A stretch of DNA of 64,000 bases from Edolisoma coerulescens (taxonomy: Eukaryota > Chordata > Aves > Passeriformes > Campephagidae), in the NCBI GenBank assembly GCA_013397115.1, contig VWZW01000470.1, forward strand, positions 1,004,303 through 1,068,302, read 5' to 3'. The position numbers and the translations under genes are program-made. Shown in pieces: positions 13,464 to 27,803 of this stretch; position 1 is the first letter of the stretch; each line of letters opens with the position of its first letter. The notes below the pieces were generated by a model that was not told the DNA's origin, made no database searches, and saw nothing but the letters and a program-made list of their open reading frames with translations.

Positions 13464-15428
13464 CAAACCAAACCTTGTACAGAAGACCACTGTTAGTCTC
13501 TAGAAAAGTGAAGATGGATTGGGAAGCATGCAGGGGAACTACCTGCCACCCCACTGAGCGGACAAGGGGGTCTCACCCAGGAGGTGACCAACACCAGTTT
13601 GTCCCCAGGGCCCCAGTGGGTCAAAACGAGCTGGGTAATAAACTCTACCTCATAGAAGATTCAGACACTTGGAATTTGGTGTCTGTTCCAGTACCCACCC
13701 CATCACCGTGTTAACCACAGGGGAGGAGGTAGATGACATACACCAAATTTACTGCCTGGTACTGCAAAACCATTAATTTATCTTACAGCTATTTTACTGG
13801 CACAACCCCTGCTCTATAACGGCACTCTTTTCCTGACTATGAGAAATTATTGGGCAGTTTGTGCTAACTGCTTTCCCGTCATGTTTCATTTCCAAACACC
13901 ATCTTCTGTCAGTTTATTCCCATTCAACCCAAAGTGACTGTCAGCATGAATACAGATGATCTGTTCATTTTTATAATGGTCTAATTTTGAGAACAGTTTC
14001 CACCTCCCCTACTCCTTGAACTTAAAAGGCCAACTAAACCCAACAACAACAAAAAAATCCAACCAAAAATTAAGGAAAAATAAAATCCACCAAAGCACTA
14101 GTATATTAAACCTCAACATTATGGGAAATACATTCTGTATGTGTAATTGGCCCATTTGTATTTTACTTCGTTTGAGAAAAGAAATGTGGAAAATGGAAAA
14201 GAAACAACCAAATGAAAGGGAAAAAACCCCAACCAAACCCAGAATCATCCTACTCCTACCTGTTTTATCTGCATATAAACATTCTGCACCATAAATAGGC
14301 AAATTCTGATTTTATATTCCTGCTTATTCTACTAATTTTATCATTTTACCAAAAGAAGAAGCCCCTCTTGAGGGGCTGAACCCTCTCCTCCTAGCACCCA
14401 CAAATGTGCATCTGCACTGGAAACACTCTCAGAAAGCAGCAAAATCCAGTAAAGATTGGGAGGAGAAAGGGTAGGGTTAAAAAGAAAATAAGGAATCCCT
14501 GGAAATGGTCCTGCACTGCAATTATGTAACTCGATATCAAAGGTGCGAAAGCTAGAATGAAAATATTTGATGTGACAGCTCTTCACCTCAGTTGTAGCAT
14601 GCCCTATCTAAATAGCAGGAGAGCAGATGGTAATTTTCAAGCACATTTAGACTGGAATGCAAACGATACTTAAAAATAAATACATAAATAAACAAATAAC
14701 ACTATACATGGAATAAATAAAGTGAAGCCTGTGTAGGGGGAGAGAGAATCTTACCAGGCTAACCAACGTAGTTGGGGGGAAAAAAACCACCACTGCACAC
14801 ACAAATTTACAGTCACACAAGCCGTTCTTCATATCTGACACTTACAATTTATTTTTCAGCTAAACCATCAACGTGTGGAGCAATACAAAGATGCATGCAC
14901 TTGTCCTGGCAAAAGCTTTCAAAGTTCATTGGTATTAAATCTGCAGCCCAGTAAGCTGTGAAAACTCTGTCCTTTCAAATGAAGCAGCTTTTGAATACTT
15001 GTTTTGAAAATTTTAAGTGAACAAGCAGACTGCTTAAAATTTGTTCAAACACCCACCACTACCTAGAGATTTATGCAACATCAGACTCAAACTCCAAGTT
15101 ATTTTAAAGATAAAGAGAAATAAATCATTTTAATATTAATAAAAACTGGTTTCAAAATGCTGCTTGCTCCACAGATAATTCTGAATAGTCTTCCAACTGT
15201 CCAATCAAATAAATCAATATCTGGGGTCATGGCAGAGGGGGATTTGTGAGCTATACATGCTCTGTATTTAATTGTCATAGCAAATCCCAGATTTAAAGCA
15301 TCACTACGGCTGACAGAGCCAAGAACAGCCAGTGCTGTGACTAAGAGTGGTGCCTACTACTGCCCAGGAATCCACGCCATCAGGATGTTTCTGGATATAG
15401 AGAGATACATACCACCACACACATGGAT

Positions 15429-15475
15429 GTGTATATATAATATATTTATGTATACGTGCACGTGTATAGTATATC
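15429..15475. repeat. Alternating TA/GT-rich tract with E-box
   Basis: Mostly alternating purine-pyrimidine sequence (GTGTATATATAATATATTT...TATACGTGCACGTGTATA) with a perfect ACGTGCACGT palindrome that includes the E-box CACGTG. It is a candidate flexible or Z-prone tract and a bHLH site by motif only. Confidence 0.6.
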
Positions 15476-16969
15476 CAAGACAAAATTTAACAAAACTGGG
15501 ACCAGATGGAAGAGAAAGGACAGAAACACACAGGGAATTGTTTGCAAGCATCTACTATTCACCAGTATGGCTGGTGGAAGGAAATGCCCACACATACCTT
15601 TCCCAGTTCTCCTTGGCAATACAGTAGGCCAAGATGTTTTTCTGCTGGTCATCTTTTCTTTTTTATTCTATTCTAAAAAGTGACAACCAACACCTGATGA
15701 CTAAATGGAAACTTACAAATTTTATGGTTAAGTTGTTTTAAGGAAAAAACACACCAGTTTGCCCACTTAAATAAAACTTCTGAATCTGCTTTTATACATA
15801 GTATTTTAACAAGCTACATGTATATACAGCCCACTTCAGTATACTGATCTTTCAGGGATCCAGTAACATCCTACATCAGTAAATCATGGAAGAAAACATA
15901 AAACTAATTGTGCCTGAATAAACCATTGAGCACTCTTACCTCAATAATCCTGATGTTGATTATTCCAAAGCCCTAATGCTTCATCCAGAGCAACATCACC
16001 TAAAGTTTAGAGATTCCCCTGCCTGCATAGCTACGTATCCTATGCGTGCTCTCATCAGTTGAGGTCAGTCACTGCAACATTCCTCTCAGTGCAGTCACAC
16101 CAGCTTTGTACCCCACTGTCCTACACTCCTGCAGACGCCTACTTGACTCTTTGCATTGGCCATGTTGTCCCTTGAGTACCTCTCTGTTGGTTTCTGCCTC
16201 CCCTACTCATAATCATCTTTAAAGGTCTCCCCCCACCTCATTCTCCAGACCTTCTCCTATGATGTAACCCAATTAAGCCTGAGCTGGCACACAACACAGC
16301 AAACCCTATTACTCTTGAGAACAAATCTAGAGCCCTGGTGCCAGAGGGCAACAGTTTCTCCTGATGGAAATATGGCCCATTTGACATCAACTGAGACTGA
16401 AAAGATTTCAAGACAAGATTGTATTAAGGTGGGGCAAAGCAAGATCAAATTAAGTGCTGAGATAAAAGCAATTAATTGCTGCATCTACAGCACAAGTGTT
16501 TTCACCTGATGTGCAAGAGCAGATTTGTTCAAAGCAAGCTATAACTCCAGCACACTGAAAACTCAGATTTTACTCCCATGTTTTGCAAGAACACCATTTC
16601 TGCTCAATAAACGTTACATGGATAAAGCACTACCAATATGAAGCACCAGGTAGGTATTTTATCATTTATTTGCAAATGTCATGCATTTTATAATAAATTA
16701 GCATAGCAGTTCAGCAGCAGAGTCAAAATTTGCACCCAAGCATCCTAATTACTAGGATTCTTTCTATATTCCAATTCTAAAGTGTTATCTCATTTGCTCA
16801 TTAGCATGTAGTATACATGCATTACTAAAAGCACATACGACTGAAATTATCATAAATATATAACTACAGTTACATTTTTATTAGGTTTACCAAAATGTGA
16901 AACAAAACGGAACTATTAAATGCAAAACTCACATGTAAAATTGTAATAAATAGTGTCTTAAGTTTAATT

Positions 16970-17260
16970 TATTCTCCAAAATACCCCCAGAATGTCTACA
17001 GTGAAGATTTATATTTTACATAAAAATTAGTAATAACTGTCTATTCATTGTCTAGAAGAAGGAGAGGTTATTATCTGAAGTAACTTGAGTGTATTGTAAC
17101 ACGCTTCCAGGTAATAAAAAATATAAAGCCTTTTCTTAGTTATTAATAGAGCCAGACTAAATTGATATGATTAAGCCTCAGTTTAATCCACTGTACAGTT
17201 TAATGAATTTGTTAAACTTGCTTTCTTGTGGTCAATTTTGGAAAGTAAACTGTTAATCAA
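16970..17260. other. AT-rich block with homeodomain-type motifs
   Basis: The block is dense in TTAAT/ATTAAG/TAATCAATT-type motifs and has no sign of repeat origin. This texture is common in conserved noncoding elements. Conservation cannot be judged from one sequence. Confidence 0.2.
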
Positions 17261-17902
17261 TTGGTATTAAGACCTTTACTCCCAAAGCATGCCAAGGCAG
17301 ACAAGAACAGATACATGGGAGTGTGCTTAGTATGGGTACACTTGCACACATTCTCACCAGGAAACTCATAAGGTAATCTTCGCTTTATTTGTAAGTTTTT
17401 GATTTCATGACAGGACTGAGAATCAAGATGACGGCTAACCAACATAAAAAATGCAAAAATCATTCTCCAGAAGTATCTCATGCAAAGTCCACACCTGACC
17501 TCCTTTCCTTGGAGAAACTCTCAGTAAGCTTCAGTGGGATATAAACAGTTAAAAAAAAAGAAGACCTCCACTGTTTAAATGGGCTTTACAGAGCTGGACC
17601 AAGTCAAATTCAGGAGATAAACTTTTGTGTGTCCCATTCAACGTGTCTCCTGTTCAGAAGTCCTCCCTATCAGCTATGGTGGGTCAGTGCTTCTCATAGC
17701 CAAGCCTGCCCCTGCTGTGGAGACCACAGCAGCCCACAGGTTGGCCTGCCAGCTTGCCCCCTCTCAAAATAAGGTTTCTTTTCTGCAGGTGCAATTCTGC
17801 CTATGATTCCAAGTGAGACACAAAATACCATTTCTGCGTCTTCTGAACTCTTACAGTTTAGATGTGGTATTTCAGAAGAAGTAAGAATACCTTCCATCTC
17901 CA

Positions 17903-17922
17903 GAAGGTGTTTTAACACCTTC
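17903..17922. repeat. Perfect 9-bp inverted repeat, AGGTGTT/AACACCT
   Basis: GAAGGTGTT and AACACCTTC are exact reverse complements separated by TT. Each arm carries an AGGTGT core, which resembles T-box half-sites and also ZEB-type AGGTG cores. Binding is not shown. Confidence 0.85.
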
Positions 17923-18479
17923 GACATGCATTTTAAGTTACTTGCCTGATGGCAAACATCTTGGGCCCAGAGAACCCATCTCCACAAAAAGCACTCACTT
18001 TTACAAAATTAGGAACCAGAGTATGTCTTTTTTTAGTAATTAAAGCTTCTGGTTTCTGAAGGCATAACAATATGGTGCAGGTTTAATAAACTGACCACAC
18101 TGTTGGAACACGTGATTCACTACAGAAAGAAAAACAAATGCTCTGATTGCAATATGGCAGAAGGAAAGTGATTTCACATTCATGTGACTCAACACTTTAA
18201 AGACTATGTCAATTTTCAGATCTCCTGGGGTTATTTTGATTGACTGAGTTACCTGAAGGGCACAGCAAGCCTTACACGGCATTTATACAGGGCCACAGTT
18301 CTCCAGCCAATGGGCCTTCCCTGTCTGTGAAAGTATAGCCCATGTACACCTCTGTGCTGGACTTAAAAATTCTTTAGAGCTTCTGTTCCATGTATTCAGT
18401 TATACACAGGTTCAGTCCAAATGACCTGAATCGCCTCCTTTTAACCTAAAAGGTTATTCAGCTCTTTGGAATTTTTACT

Positions 18480-18790
18480 ATCAATCACACTCTCCAGTTC
18501 ACTATAGCCATCCTAACCCTGTATCTGAGCACGATCTCTATTAGCCATTTTGAGGGACCAAAACCCAGATTCAGTTTGCCAGTATCACTTTCTTTTACTC
18601 AGCCAAATATCATATTAATGCTTTTAAACTGCAGGACTGCACAAGGAACCTGCACTCAACTGATTATCTACCATGACCTTCAAAGCTTTCTCTGTCACTG
18701 CGTTTCCAGAAGAAAGCGATATCCCGTAAGTGAGAACTGCATTTTAGTTCGTAGATCACAATGGATTTATTCAAATCAAAGTGTTCTCTA
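18480..18790 (-). mobile_element. CR1-type LINE remnant
   Basis: The plus strand resembles the antisense of the CR1 3' region, including GCCAAATATCATATTAATGC, then ACTGATTATCTACCATGACC, then TTTCTCTGTCACTGC. These follow the order of the familiar antisense text (gcctttt... gttgtctaccatgaccccc... ttctctgtcactgc). It is highly diverged, with no open frame and no 3' repeat end, so it is an old dead copy in the same orientation as the host gene. The identification is from memory of CR1 consensus and the boundaries are approximate. Confidence 0.5.
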
Positions 18791-20755
18791 TAAGTCTGGT
18801 CTTATCTTCATTTAAATTGGCAACAGGAAAATGTGGTATGAGTAATGTATTTTAATCTTGTGTTGCATTATTTTTTTTATTATTATTTTAAAGGAAAGTT
18901 TAGTCTCACTGATTGGTAACTATTCTGTTTCAGTTTATTATTAGTTCTAGCTTTCACGCCATGCTTGGCAAGTCTTTTTGCTAACCAGAAAAATGTATTT
19001 AAATGCCCTCACGCACTTATTAAGCAATTAGGTGCTTAAACAAATATTTATTCAGTCCTTAAGTTTAACATGCTTATTACATTATAAAAATGGCAAACAG
19101 AACATTTCTTTCTTACCAGATCTTTTTTTTTTAAATTCACAATTAGTGCTCATTCATAGTTGAAGGAATTTTACTCCTTTAAAAACAGGTCTTCATTAGT
19201 TAAAGAAACCACTTAAAAATAAACTTGATCCTCATTCAAAATATTCTTTATAAACAAAACAAGAAATTGCTTCAAGAAGTGAAGCTTCTAGTTCTAAAAT
19301 TCTGACAGATGCTGGAAACAAGAACAGCAGGACAGCATTAGCTTTTTCTTCAATTATTTGTTTAGTAAAAAAACCTTTAAGCAATTCCAAGCATCGTCTA
19401 CAGAGAAAAAAAAATCCCTCCAACTGATTCAGCTCATGACCATTCCCATCTTTTGTGCTGCTGTCCCTCTGAAAGCAACAGACGTGTTTGTGCATGTACA
19501 CAATATATCTATCAATCTATACGCATCCATGCCCATAGGTTTTATATTGTTGCTTATTTGAGCTCAATTCTTTCCACTTACAACTTAATTAAATCAAGTT
19601 ATGGTCCTTACAACTAAAAAACCACTAATTTACTTCTGTGACTAGTTCGTCTTCATCTGCTTTTGAATTCCTTAGTGCCAGATACAATGTTTTTCCAGAC
19701 AAATTGCTGCCTGCATTTACATGCACAGTTTCTAACAGAAATTCCTAAGGGTTTCAATGCTTGCAGCAGAGGGTGTTCAGTCCCTGTATCCCCCTTCTCT
19801 CCCCAGTGCAAGTAACATTCTTGAGGGACTGGTCATCTTGCTTTTACTTCATTTCAGTGGTGCCTAGCAGGTACTGGTTAGTCCCCTCATCTCCTGCCTT
19901 CTCTGCCAGGACAATAACTCAGAAGCATTTAATATAATTTGCTTTTGAGTACTCAGTTACTCAGAAATACATAATATCACTCTTGATATAGAGTACCACT
20001 TTCCTTCCTCTTCTATCCATTCAATTCTCTCTAAATAGGTTATAACCATTTATTTTAACATTCCAATCCTGTGAACCTTTCCACTAGATTTCAAGTAATA
20101 CTAAGCAGACAAAATTTGTAATTGTAAATGAGAAATTTCAGCTCCTCTTGTTTATTATCCTGGCTGCCAGCATTAGAGTATAGGCAATTAAATGGGGGAG
20201 TGTGGTGTGTGTGCATGGCAGATGTCCCACCTGTCGTGTTTAGTTCCTTGATCACTGCTGTCCACAAAACCAGGATTTCCATCTCAATGTGTGCTTACAT
20301 GTTCCTGTAATCTTACCCTCCACCCCCACTGCCCCAGCTCTGAGGTCTTCTACTCACCCAAGCCAAAGTGACCCCAAGAAATAGCTTCTCTGCTTACTAG
20401 GGGGAGCTCAGCCAAAGAACATGCTCCCTTCCCTTTGCCGACAATAACCAGCTTCTCCAAAACGCTAACAACTTTCTACACCAAATTATTCACCCTACCA
20501 GCGGGACACTTACAGGATCTTTGTTTCTGCACTGCTTATTGGGAAGGAAGGCCTTTTGAGCCAAACAACTGGATAAAGAGGCTTTTAGAAAGCTTCTTCC
20601 TCCTGGCAATAAGCATCAAAACCCTACCTTACTAATCTGAATTCTTCCACCAAAGCTGACTGACAGGACAGCCAAATGCAGCTGGGGAAAAGGGGAAAGG
20701 AGAGGTGCTAGGCTTCTTGTACCAAATGAAAAAGGTGGGTTTTCTCCTACCTCAT

Positions 20756-20783
20756 GGGATGTTCTGAGACTTCAGAACATCCC
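20756..20783. repeat. Perfect 12-bp inverted repeat (hairpin), 4-nt loop
   Basis: GGGATGTTCTGA and TCAGAACATCCC are exact reverse complements separated by GACT. After one mismatch the pairing continues two more base pairs. Each arm includes a TGTTCT/AGAACA steroid-receptor type half-site, but in everted order with an 8-bp gap, which is not a classical GRE. No flanking T-run suggests a pol III terminator. Confidence 0.9.
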
Positions 20784-23700
20784 TTGGTAATCATCTTCTG
20801 GGATCCTCTACAGCATCAAGTGTGTGAGCCATACTTTTCTTCTTTATGTAAGAGAAGGCCTGTCTAGGTATATTTTCTGGTTAGGGGAACAATTCAAGCT
20901 TCACAGGTTTAGAGTTCTCCAATCTCACAGCAGTCTGCTTATTTCTGCAACCTTGAAATTTCTGAGATAGTAATTTTGTTCTCTACCAAAAAAAAAAAGC
21001 AAACTACTGCTTCGATATGCAGTATGATTTCAATTCTACATCAGTGGTACTGTAGGGTGTCCAAAGGTATGACAAGTCCAGGCAAAGACACCAAAACACA
21101 GCAGCCAGCCACATACGATCACCAGGTTTGTTCAGGAGAAAGATAATCAACTTCTTTTTTTAAGACTTGCATCTGCACACTTATTTTCACATGGCAAGTC
21201 TTTTCCTAATAGTTATCAAAACATACCTCCACCCAAATGACTGCTGTTTCAAGATGTATTTTCTGTTAATACAGGTCCAGATTTTTCTGCAGCCCTACTG
21301 TCACTCCATTCACCTCAACTGCCTCCCCAGCAGAAGAGGAGGCCTTTGAGACAGAGCAGCTCATAGCCACCGCAATTTCCTACTAAATAACTCCGTAAAG
21401 GGACAGGCTGCCACAGGAAGGGCTGGTAGCCTCGCTCCCCCACCCAAATGGGAAGCCTTCTGTGCCTCCAGTTGGAAACTGGAGTGGTAAATGCAAAACT
21501 GACATGAATAGCACAACCTTAGGCAAATTTCACTAAAAATCATGTAAACCAACGGGAGAGCTAATGGCTCGTGGTGGCCTTCCTGAACACAAACAGGGCT
21601 TCAAAGGGAGCACCCCCAGCAAGATGGTTTCCTCACCCAGTAGGGAGAGCAAATAGAAGACTGACCAAGCATCCATAACAGTTCTATACAGAACAAGGTT
21701 TCAGGCTTTCATTATTCACCTAATTTTCCACGAGTAAATATAGTCTAACAAACAATATTAACCTAGCAATATGGACAAACATGTACACCTCTGCCTCAGC
21801 TGACAAATACATTTGCAAGGCTCATTTCACCTTCAACTGAACAGAGAAAGTTGCCCCAAGACAGGGAATCTTAAGGAAAAAAAAAGACAAGAAAAATCCC
21901 TCAAGGCAAGCGCACACAAATACACTGCTATATGTTGCTTGCTCCAATAAGCACTTACACTGACTTAAGCTGCAGGAAAAATTCTGGGACAAGAGTGAAT
22001 TCACATCCTTTCAAGGAGTGCTACCGCCCAATTCATTCTACCTTTTTTGAACACAATTGTGATTTTCACAGCATATCACAATCTGGTATCTGAATATATC
22101 AATTTCTAAACCAAGATGTTAACAGCGTAGATTAACAACTCCAGCAAGTGTGCAAAACCAAGACTATGCTGTTTTCAACCACTGTTCAAGTATATGAAAT
22201 ATATGAAAGTAACACAGAAAAGGCATCTTTTTTTTCAGGAAAATATTAAGTCTTAGTATTCTTATTGCATCTTTTAGGTAAACAATTCACAATACTTGTT
22301 TTCCATTCTAATTTCACACACCACACACCAGGTGGTTATTAGATGAACAGTACTAGTGAAAGCAACAAAAGGACAACAAACACTGCATTTCAAAAATGAA
22401 GATGGCATAGCAATAAACATGTGCAGATTTATGTTACATTCATTGTAAAAATATCTCCAGGCTAATCACAAACTGTCAAAGCATTCCCAATATCTCCCAC
22501 TGCTACAGTTTTACTTTAAAGGGGGAGGAAAAAAGGAAAAAAAAAATCGGTGGTTCAAAATGGAAGTTCAGTAATTATTCACAGCCCAGTATGTAATCAG
22601 CAAAATGACTGGCAAAGTTCTCAGCACATCAGCTCAGACGTATGTGAGCAAGGCATTCCTTCCCCGCGGTAGGCGGCCCCATGTCAAGCAGCTATGTGCT
22701 AGAACTTGTCCTGTGCTACCTGTTCAAAGGAAACTGTGCAAGAATATTTCAAGCTCTGACAGATACCACTTTGTGCAAAAACATCCACAGGAGTATTACA
22801 AAAAAAGACAGCACTGATGTTTCAGCAACCCCTGTGTCAAGAAAGGTGCTCTCCTGCATTTTTATTGACACGCAGGAAGCAGATGATCATTCCTCATACA
22901 ATCACTGCCAATACTGTTTTTCTACTAGTCGCAGGCTCCTTTCCATGCCTTTTTCCAAACTCTTATTTAAGAATCTGCACCCACCTTTTCCAGAGAAATT
23001 TTTATTCGGTATTGCAAACAGAAATGTTGCATCTCTAAGACAGTAAAAAGTACCCAACAAAACCACAATGCAATAAAAAACCCTATCACTTGCAGCATTT
23101 CAATACCAAATGCCAAAGTGTGTTCTCCTTTCTTTCAGCAAATATTTATTAAAATACTGAGATTAGTTAAGTTTATTACCTGAAAGGATTCAGGACACAG
23201 CCATCCCTGCCTGTGTCTAGAAGTGGAATACATAACATCAGGTCCATGTATAAGAAATACTTTTCAAGTAAAAACATGTTTTCTCCACTAAGCACAGCAC
23301 TACACGTAATATAGATCTTACCACATTCCTATAAACAACAGTCTTACAACCAGGTTAACTCTTTTTAACTGTTTTTAACTTTTTTTTTTTTCCAATTAAG
23401 ATTTGCAGAAAGCTGACGTTTCCAAGTTCCTGCAAGCAGGTCTAAAGCTACTCCAGTAAAGACACAGCAACTCACACGTACACAGGGTTCTGATATTTTG
23501 TCAAGTTTTTATTCTGCTATACAGGATATTAATGCATGCCAAGAATAGGAGTGTATTTTTAGTCAGTTCAACATGTGAAAGACAAAAATGGGATGACAGA
23601 ACACAAGAGAGAAAGAAGAAAGAAAAGCCTACACCTAATACACCCAAAGTATATCTGATCTTTTCCTGGATATTCTTCAATTACTTTTTGTGGTTATGCT

Positions 23701-26700
23701 CATCTTGCAACCCTGGTGTTACAGGCCTAAAGGAATACTGGAAAACATTATTTTTCTTCTAATGTATAAAATTGAAGAAGAAAAGGCCAAATACCCCACA
23801 CAATCTTGGCATTTACTGAATCTACTCTTCACCACTTGCTGCAAGACTGCAAATTTACTCAGGTCATAAAACAATCTTCAGTTTGAGAAGGATACATGGA
23901 ATTTCTCACAGCATCACCTCAGAGGACTAAAAACCCACCTGCCTGCTCTCCAACATCAGGTAGGATTTTTTTCTTTTGTGAACATGAGGTCTAAAGTATA
24001 ATTTTCTGCAGAACTTAAGGTTCATTTTAGAAATAACAGTTTCCTCCCTAGAATAACTTTCCAAACATAAAAGGGCCATAAATCTATTAAGTACACACTT
24101 CCCAAACCTGCAGGGGGATATCTTGGCCTCTGATTTTCCTCAGTTTTGCCAACCAGCAATAAAATGAAACCAATGAAAAATACAAACCAGTCAATTTGCA
24201 TCTGTCCTTTAAAACACTCTCCAGTACAGTAGAAGAGTCAAAACACATGCCAATTTTCAGTGCTGCCAGCTGCGAAAGTTAGGAGAGACAGCAGAAGCAA
24301 GCAGTGGAGTTTCCGAGGAGGGGCAGGAGTAGCTAAAAGCAGAGGTCCTTGCTGAGCAGCCCTGCTTGCTTCATCCGTGCACAGGCTCAGTCTGCTCTTG
24401 GCACGGACTCTTAGGTGTTTGTGTCTATTAAGCACCACTTGCTGAGCACCAAACAGTTCGGAGAGAGAGACTATCTTGTGATTTCGCTAACCTGTCCTGT
24501 AAAGCACATGTTTGCCAACATGGCCTGTGAAACACACGTATATAGACTCCAGACAACTAATGTTACTTCTGTAATTAAAACAACATCTTCCCTAAGTGGC
24601 TATATATAAAACCTTGTTTATTTTGATTATCCTGTCTCAAAAGACAAGTTCTATTACAGTTTGCCAAGAAATACGCAGAAATCTCTTCATCGTTGTTCTG
24701 TGAATGAAACTAACAAGAAAGTGTAATTTGTCCCTTTGATGTACACACCAAAACTAAATCCACTCACTTTCCTAAAGCTCTATTTGGATATAAGATTCAA
24801 ATATGATTTCTAATAATGTCCAGTCACTGAATTGTTTATTACCTGGTATGTGTTTTGCTCTTACACTCAAATGCAAAAAGCACGACTAAGAAACAATATT
24901 CAGATGAGGAGGGAAAAAATGGAGTGCACAAAGAAATAAAACAGACACTGATTTTCTCCTTGGTACTCTTCCACACCCCCAGAAGATTTTGTAAGATTCA
25001 GAGATGAAATACGTTATCAGCAAGGATGCAAGCATTTGACACATTTTTTCTATTTTAGGCAAAGCAATGAACAAGTACCAGAGAAGTATCCAAAAATGGG
25101 GTCACCTAAGGTAGCAGAAGAATAAAAGCCTACAGAGATTGCATGAGCTGTAGATTTGAGTTATTCCTTAAGTTCTTAAATCTTTCTTTCATTGGTCTTG
25201 AAAAACAACAAAACACCAAAAGCTTAAAGTATTTACATTAGGATTTTTAGATGTGCCTTGTTAGAATAGTTATAAGGAGCAATGCAATATATAAACAAAC
25301 ACAAGTATTAGAAAAAATTACCTACAGAGAATTAAAATAGTCTCAAACATATTTAAGATTTTTTTTGAAGATTTTATAACTTATCTACTCCCACAAAAAG
25401 TCTTAATGTTCTAGGTGATAAAACGTGCAAAACTAAAGCAGGTTACTGAGCAAGCTTGAATTGTACTGCATGGGACCCATGTCATTTAAGACTAACTACA
25501 TAAAAAAGGTATGGAAAATACTTTTGGTTTTTTGCAGTACTAACTCTCCCACTGTAATTTTTGCACAAGTTTTGCTGAAGTTAAATCTAATATAAATCTT
25601 AGTTTATAAAAAAAAAAAGTTGCTGCTAGCAATAGGAGTCTAATCTTGAACTACTGAAACATCAGATATTTTTTGAAAGGCCTGTTGTTCAAAGAAGAAA
25701 ACTACCTGACTCTGTCCCAGGGTGACCAAGGTGAAGGGTACTGACCTGTCTCATTCTGAAATTCTCTTCAATTGACTTAGGGGATTAATTCTACCTACCC
25801 TCATATCAACTAAAGACAAGTCACCCAACCCCAGCAACCTGGCCCCAAAGTGAAATTGTAGTTCCAATGAAGTCACAGCATATTTCCCACTGATTTCCCC
25901 TTATCTTCAGCCCTATTTCCAGCTGTGGGAAACACACTCCCTATCTTTAAAAAAGCATACTCTATTGCTTCCTTTGCTTCCTTTGAGCAAGTTCAAATTT
26001 ACAGAAAAATGATAGCATCTTCTGAGAAACTCATACCATTGTTTAAAAAAATAGAAAAAAAATCAGCTGAGTTGCCTCAGGAATATTGGGAAATACAGCT
26101 ACAATATGGTTACAAAAATCTTATAGTATATGTGCATGATGGGTCAGGACATCATTTCAACAGATCTGAGCGTCAATTATTCTTTGATTAATATTATTAA
26201 CAAAAAACTACTATGACTATAATATTAAGACTAACAGTCAATTACTCCTTACCTACACTTTAAAACCCTCCTGGCACAGTCATTATATGGCAGCTGTTGA
26301 ACAGAGTAATGCAGCAGCCTTTTCTTAAAGCAAGATGCTTATTTTACTTCAAACGTAAATAAACTCACGTCTCCTGCTGCCGTGTAAAATGAGCTGTTCA
26401 TAAGTAAATGATTTTTTACCTTCCTAGTGAAGCAGCAAACGGCTCTCTGTTCTCCACTCCTGATCACCAAAATCTATTTCCTGCCTAACTCCAGTGCAGA
26501 CTGACAGCTAATTCTGCTAGCAAACCAAGCTTCCAGTAACACAGTAGCTGCTGCTTCCTTTCACAACCACCTTTTTCAGAACACCAACACAGAGGGCTTA
26601 CATGTTTTCCTCTCTCATGCCCCACTTCCAAGCAGAACAACAAATGTGATCACAGCTATTAAATATTCCAGCTAAATGACAATCGTTTAGCAGTAACAAA

Positions 26701-27784
26701 AATACATTTCATTTGTCATAATACACCGATGATTCTTAACACACTTTCTGTACAAATGTCGTCTGCTTCTTACTCCAGTATGGATGTAAAAATTAGCATT
26801 TACTGAACATCATTACATAGTAATTCAACAAATAAAAATGTTGACCCAGTCTCATTTCCAAGCCATCTCTCACCAACTGAAAGATCAGTTCTTTTCCCTT
26901 TTCAACCTACATTTTTTTCTGCACTGTTTCAAAGAATGATGGAAGCTACTGAAATGTTTCTATTTAGCATAATAATGCAATTCTGTTACTTAAGGGATTT
27001 TCTTTGGTAAACAATCTCAGATGACCAGCATGAAGATGAAGAGCTAAACTATCATAAAGACCACAAACTTATGTCAAATTTGATTCTGTGATTATCTGTA
27101 ATCTGTACTCACCTCCCTCTATGGAGTGAATTACACTCAATAGAGGGGATAATTCTAAAGGAGACAATACAACATAAAGCCTTATCCTGCCAGGAACTAA
27201 AGTAGCAGCCTTTTTTTCAATTTAGTCAATGAGGCTTAATATACCCAAAAGAAAGAACCATGCTAAACATTTTCCTACAGTCTGCACAAGCACAGTACTT
27301 AGCATTTTCCTAAATCTGAAATTTAAAAATCCCATTTCTTTACATGACAAAGGGCAGCAACTTTTCTTTGCAATTATTAACACTTGACTATCAAAAGACC
27401 CATTCTTAAAGATGGCCTTACACGAAGACAACTAGCTGTGACTTCTTGTCCCTTCTTCTGGTTCAAACTTTACATTCTCCGGGAAGAAGCAGTTCTACTC
27501 ACTTTACTGATTTTTTTTTTTTTTCCTAGAGGTTTATAGAAATTCAACAGGATGGCAGATATATCATTCAAATAAAATGTTACTGCGGAATTATTTTAAT
27601 TAAAAGTACTTATGTTTTTAACAGAACAGGAAGTTGGGAAAAGCAATCCCTTAGATATTCAACATTTCTGCTTTCCAGGAATTAATGAAGTAGGTCCATA
27701 AGCTGCTAGTAACAGCTCCAAATAAATGCCCAGTGAAAAAAGCAAACCAAAATAAATTAAACACGCAAAAAAACCCCCAACTAA

Positions 27785-27803
27785 AACACACACACACACA
27801 CAC
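27785..27803. repeat. (CA)n microsatellite
   Basis: About nine CA dinucleotides inside a longer A/C-rich stretch (about 27760-27850). On the minus strand it reads as TG-rich and produces meaningless Val/Cys/Phe-rich open frames. Confidence 0.9.

Larger units (their letters stand above)
7440..18470. other. AT-rich intronic sequence, no gene
   Basis: No exon or RNA gene is recognised. The 13000-13720 part is moderately GC-richer and holds a 14-base A-run. An E-box-containing alternating tract lies at about 15429-15475. An inverted repeat lies at 17903-17922. The remainder shows no recognisable structure. Confidence 0.5.

Noticed and set aside
13440..13720. Retroposed gene or LTR after the A14 run
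   Set aside because: No source gene, terminal repeats or target-site duplication were recognised. The AATAAA-like site alone is not evidence.
25925..26191. 88-codon plus-strand open frame with protein-like composition
   Set aside because: It starts with GTG, has no Kozak context, no splice signals or recognised motif, and lies in AT-rich intron. Considered chance.
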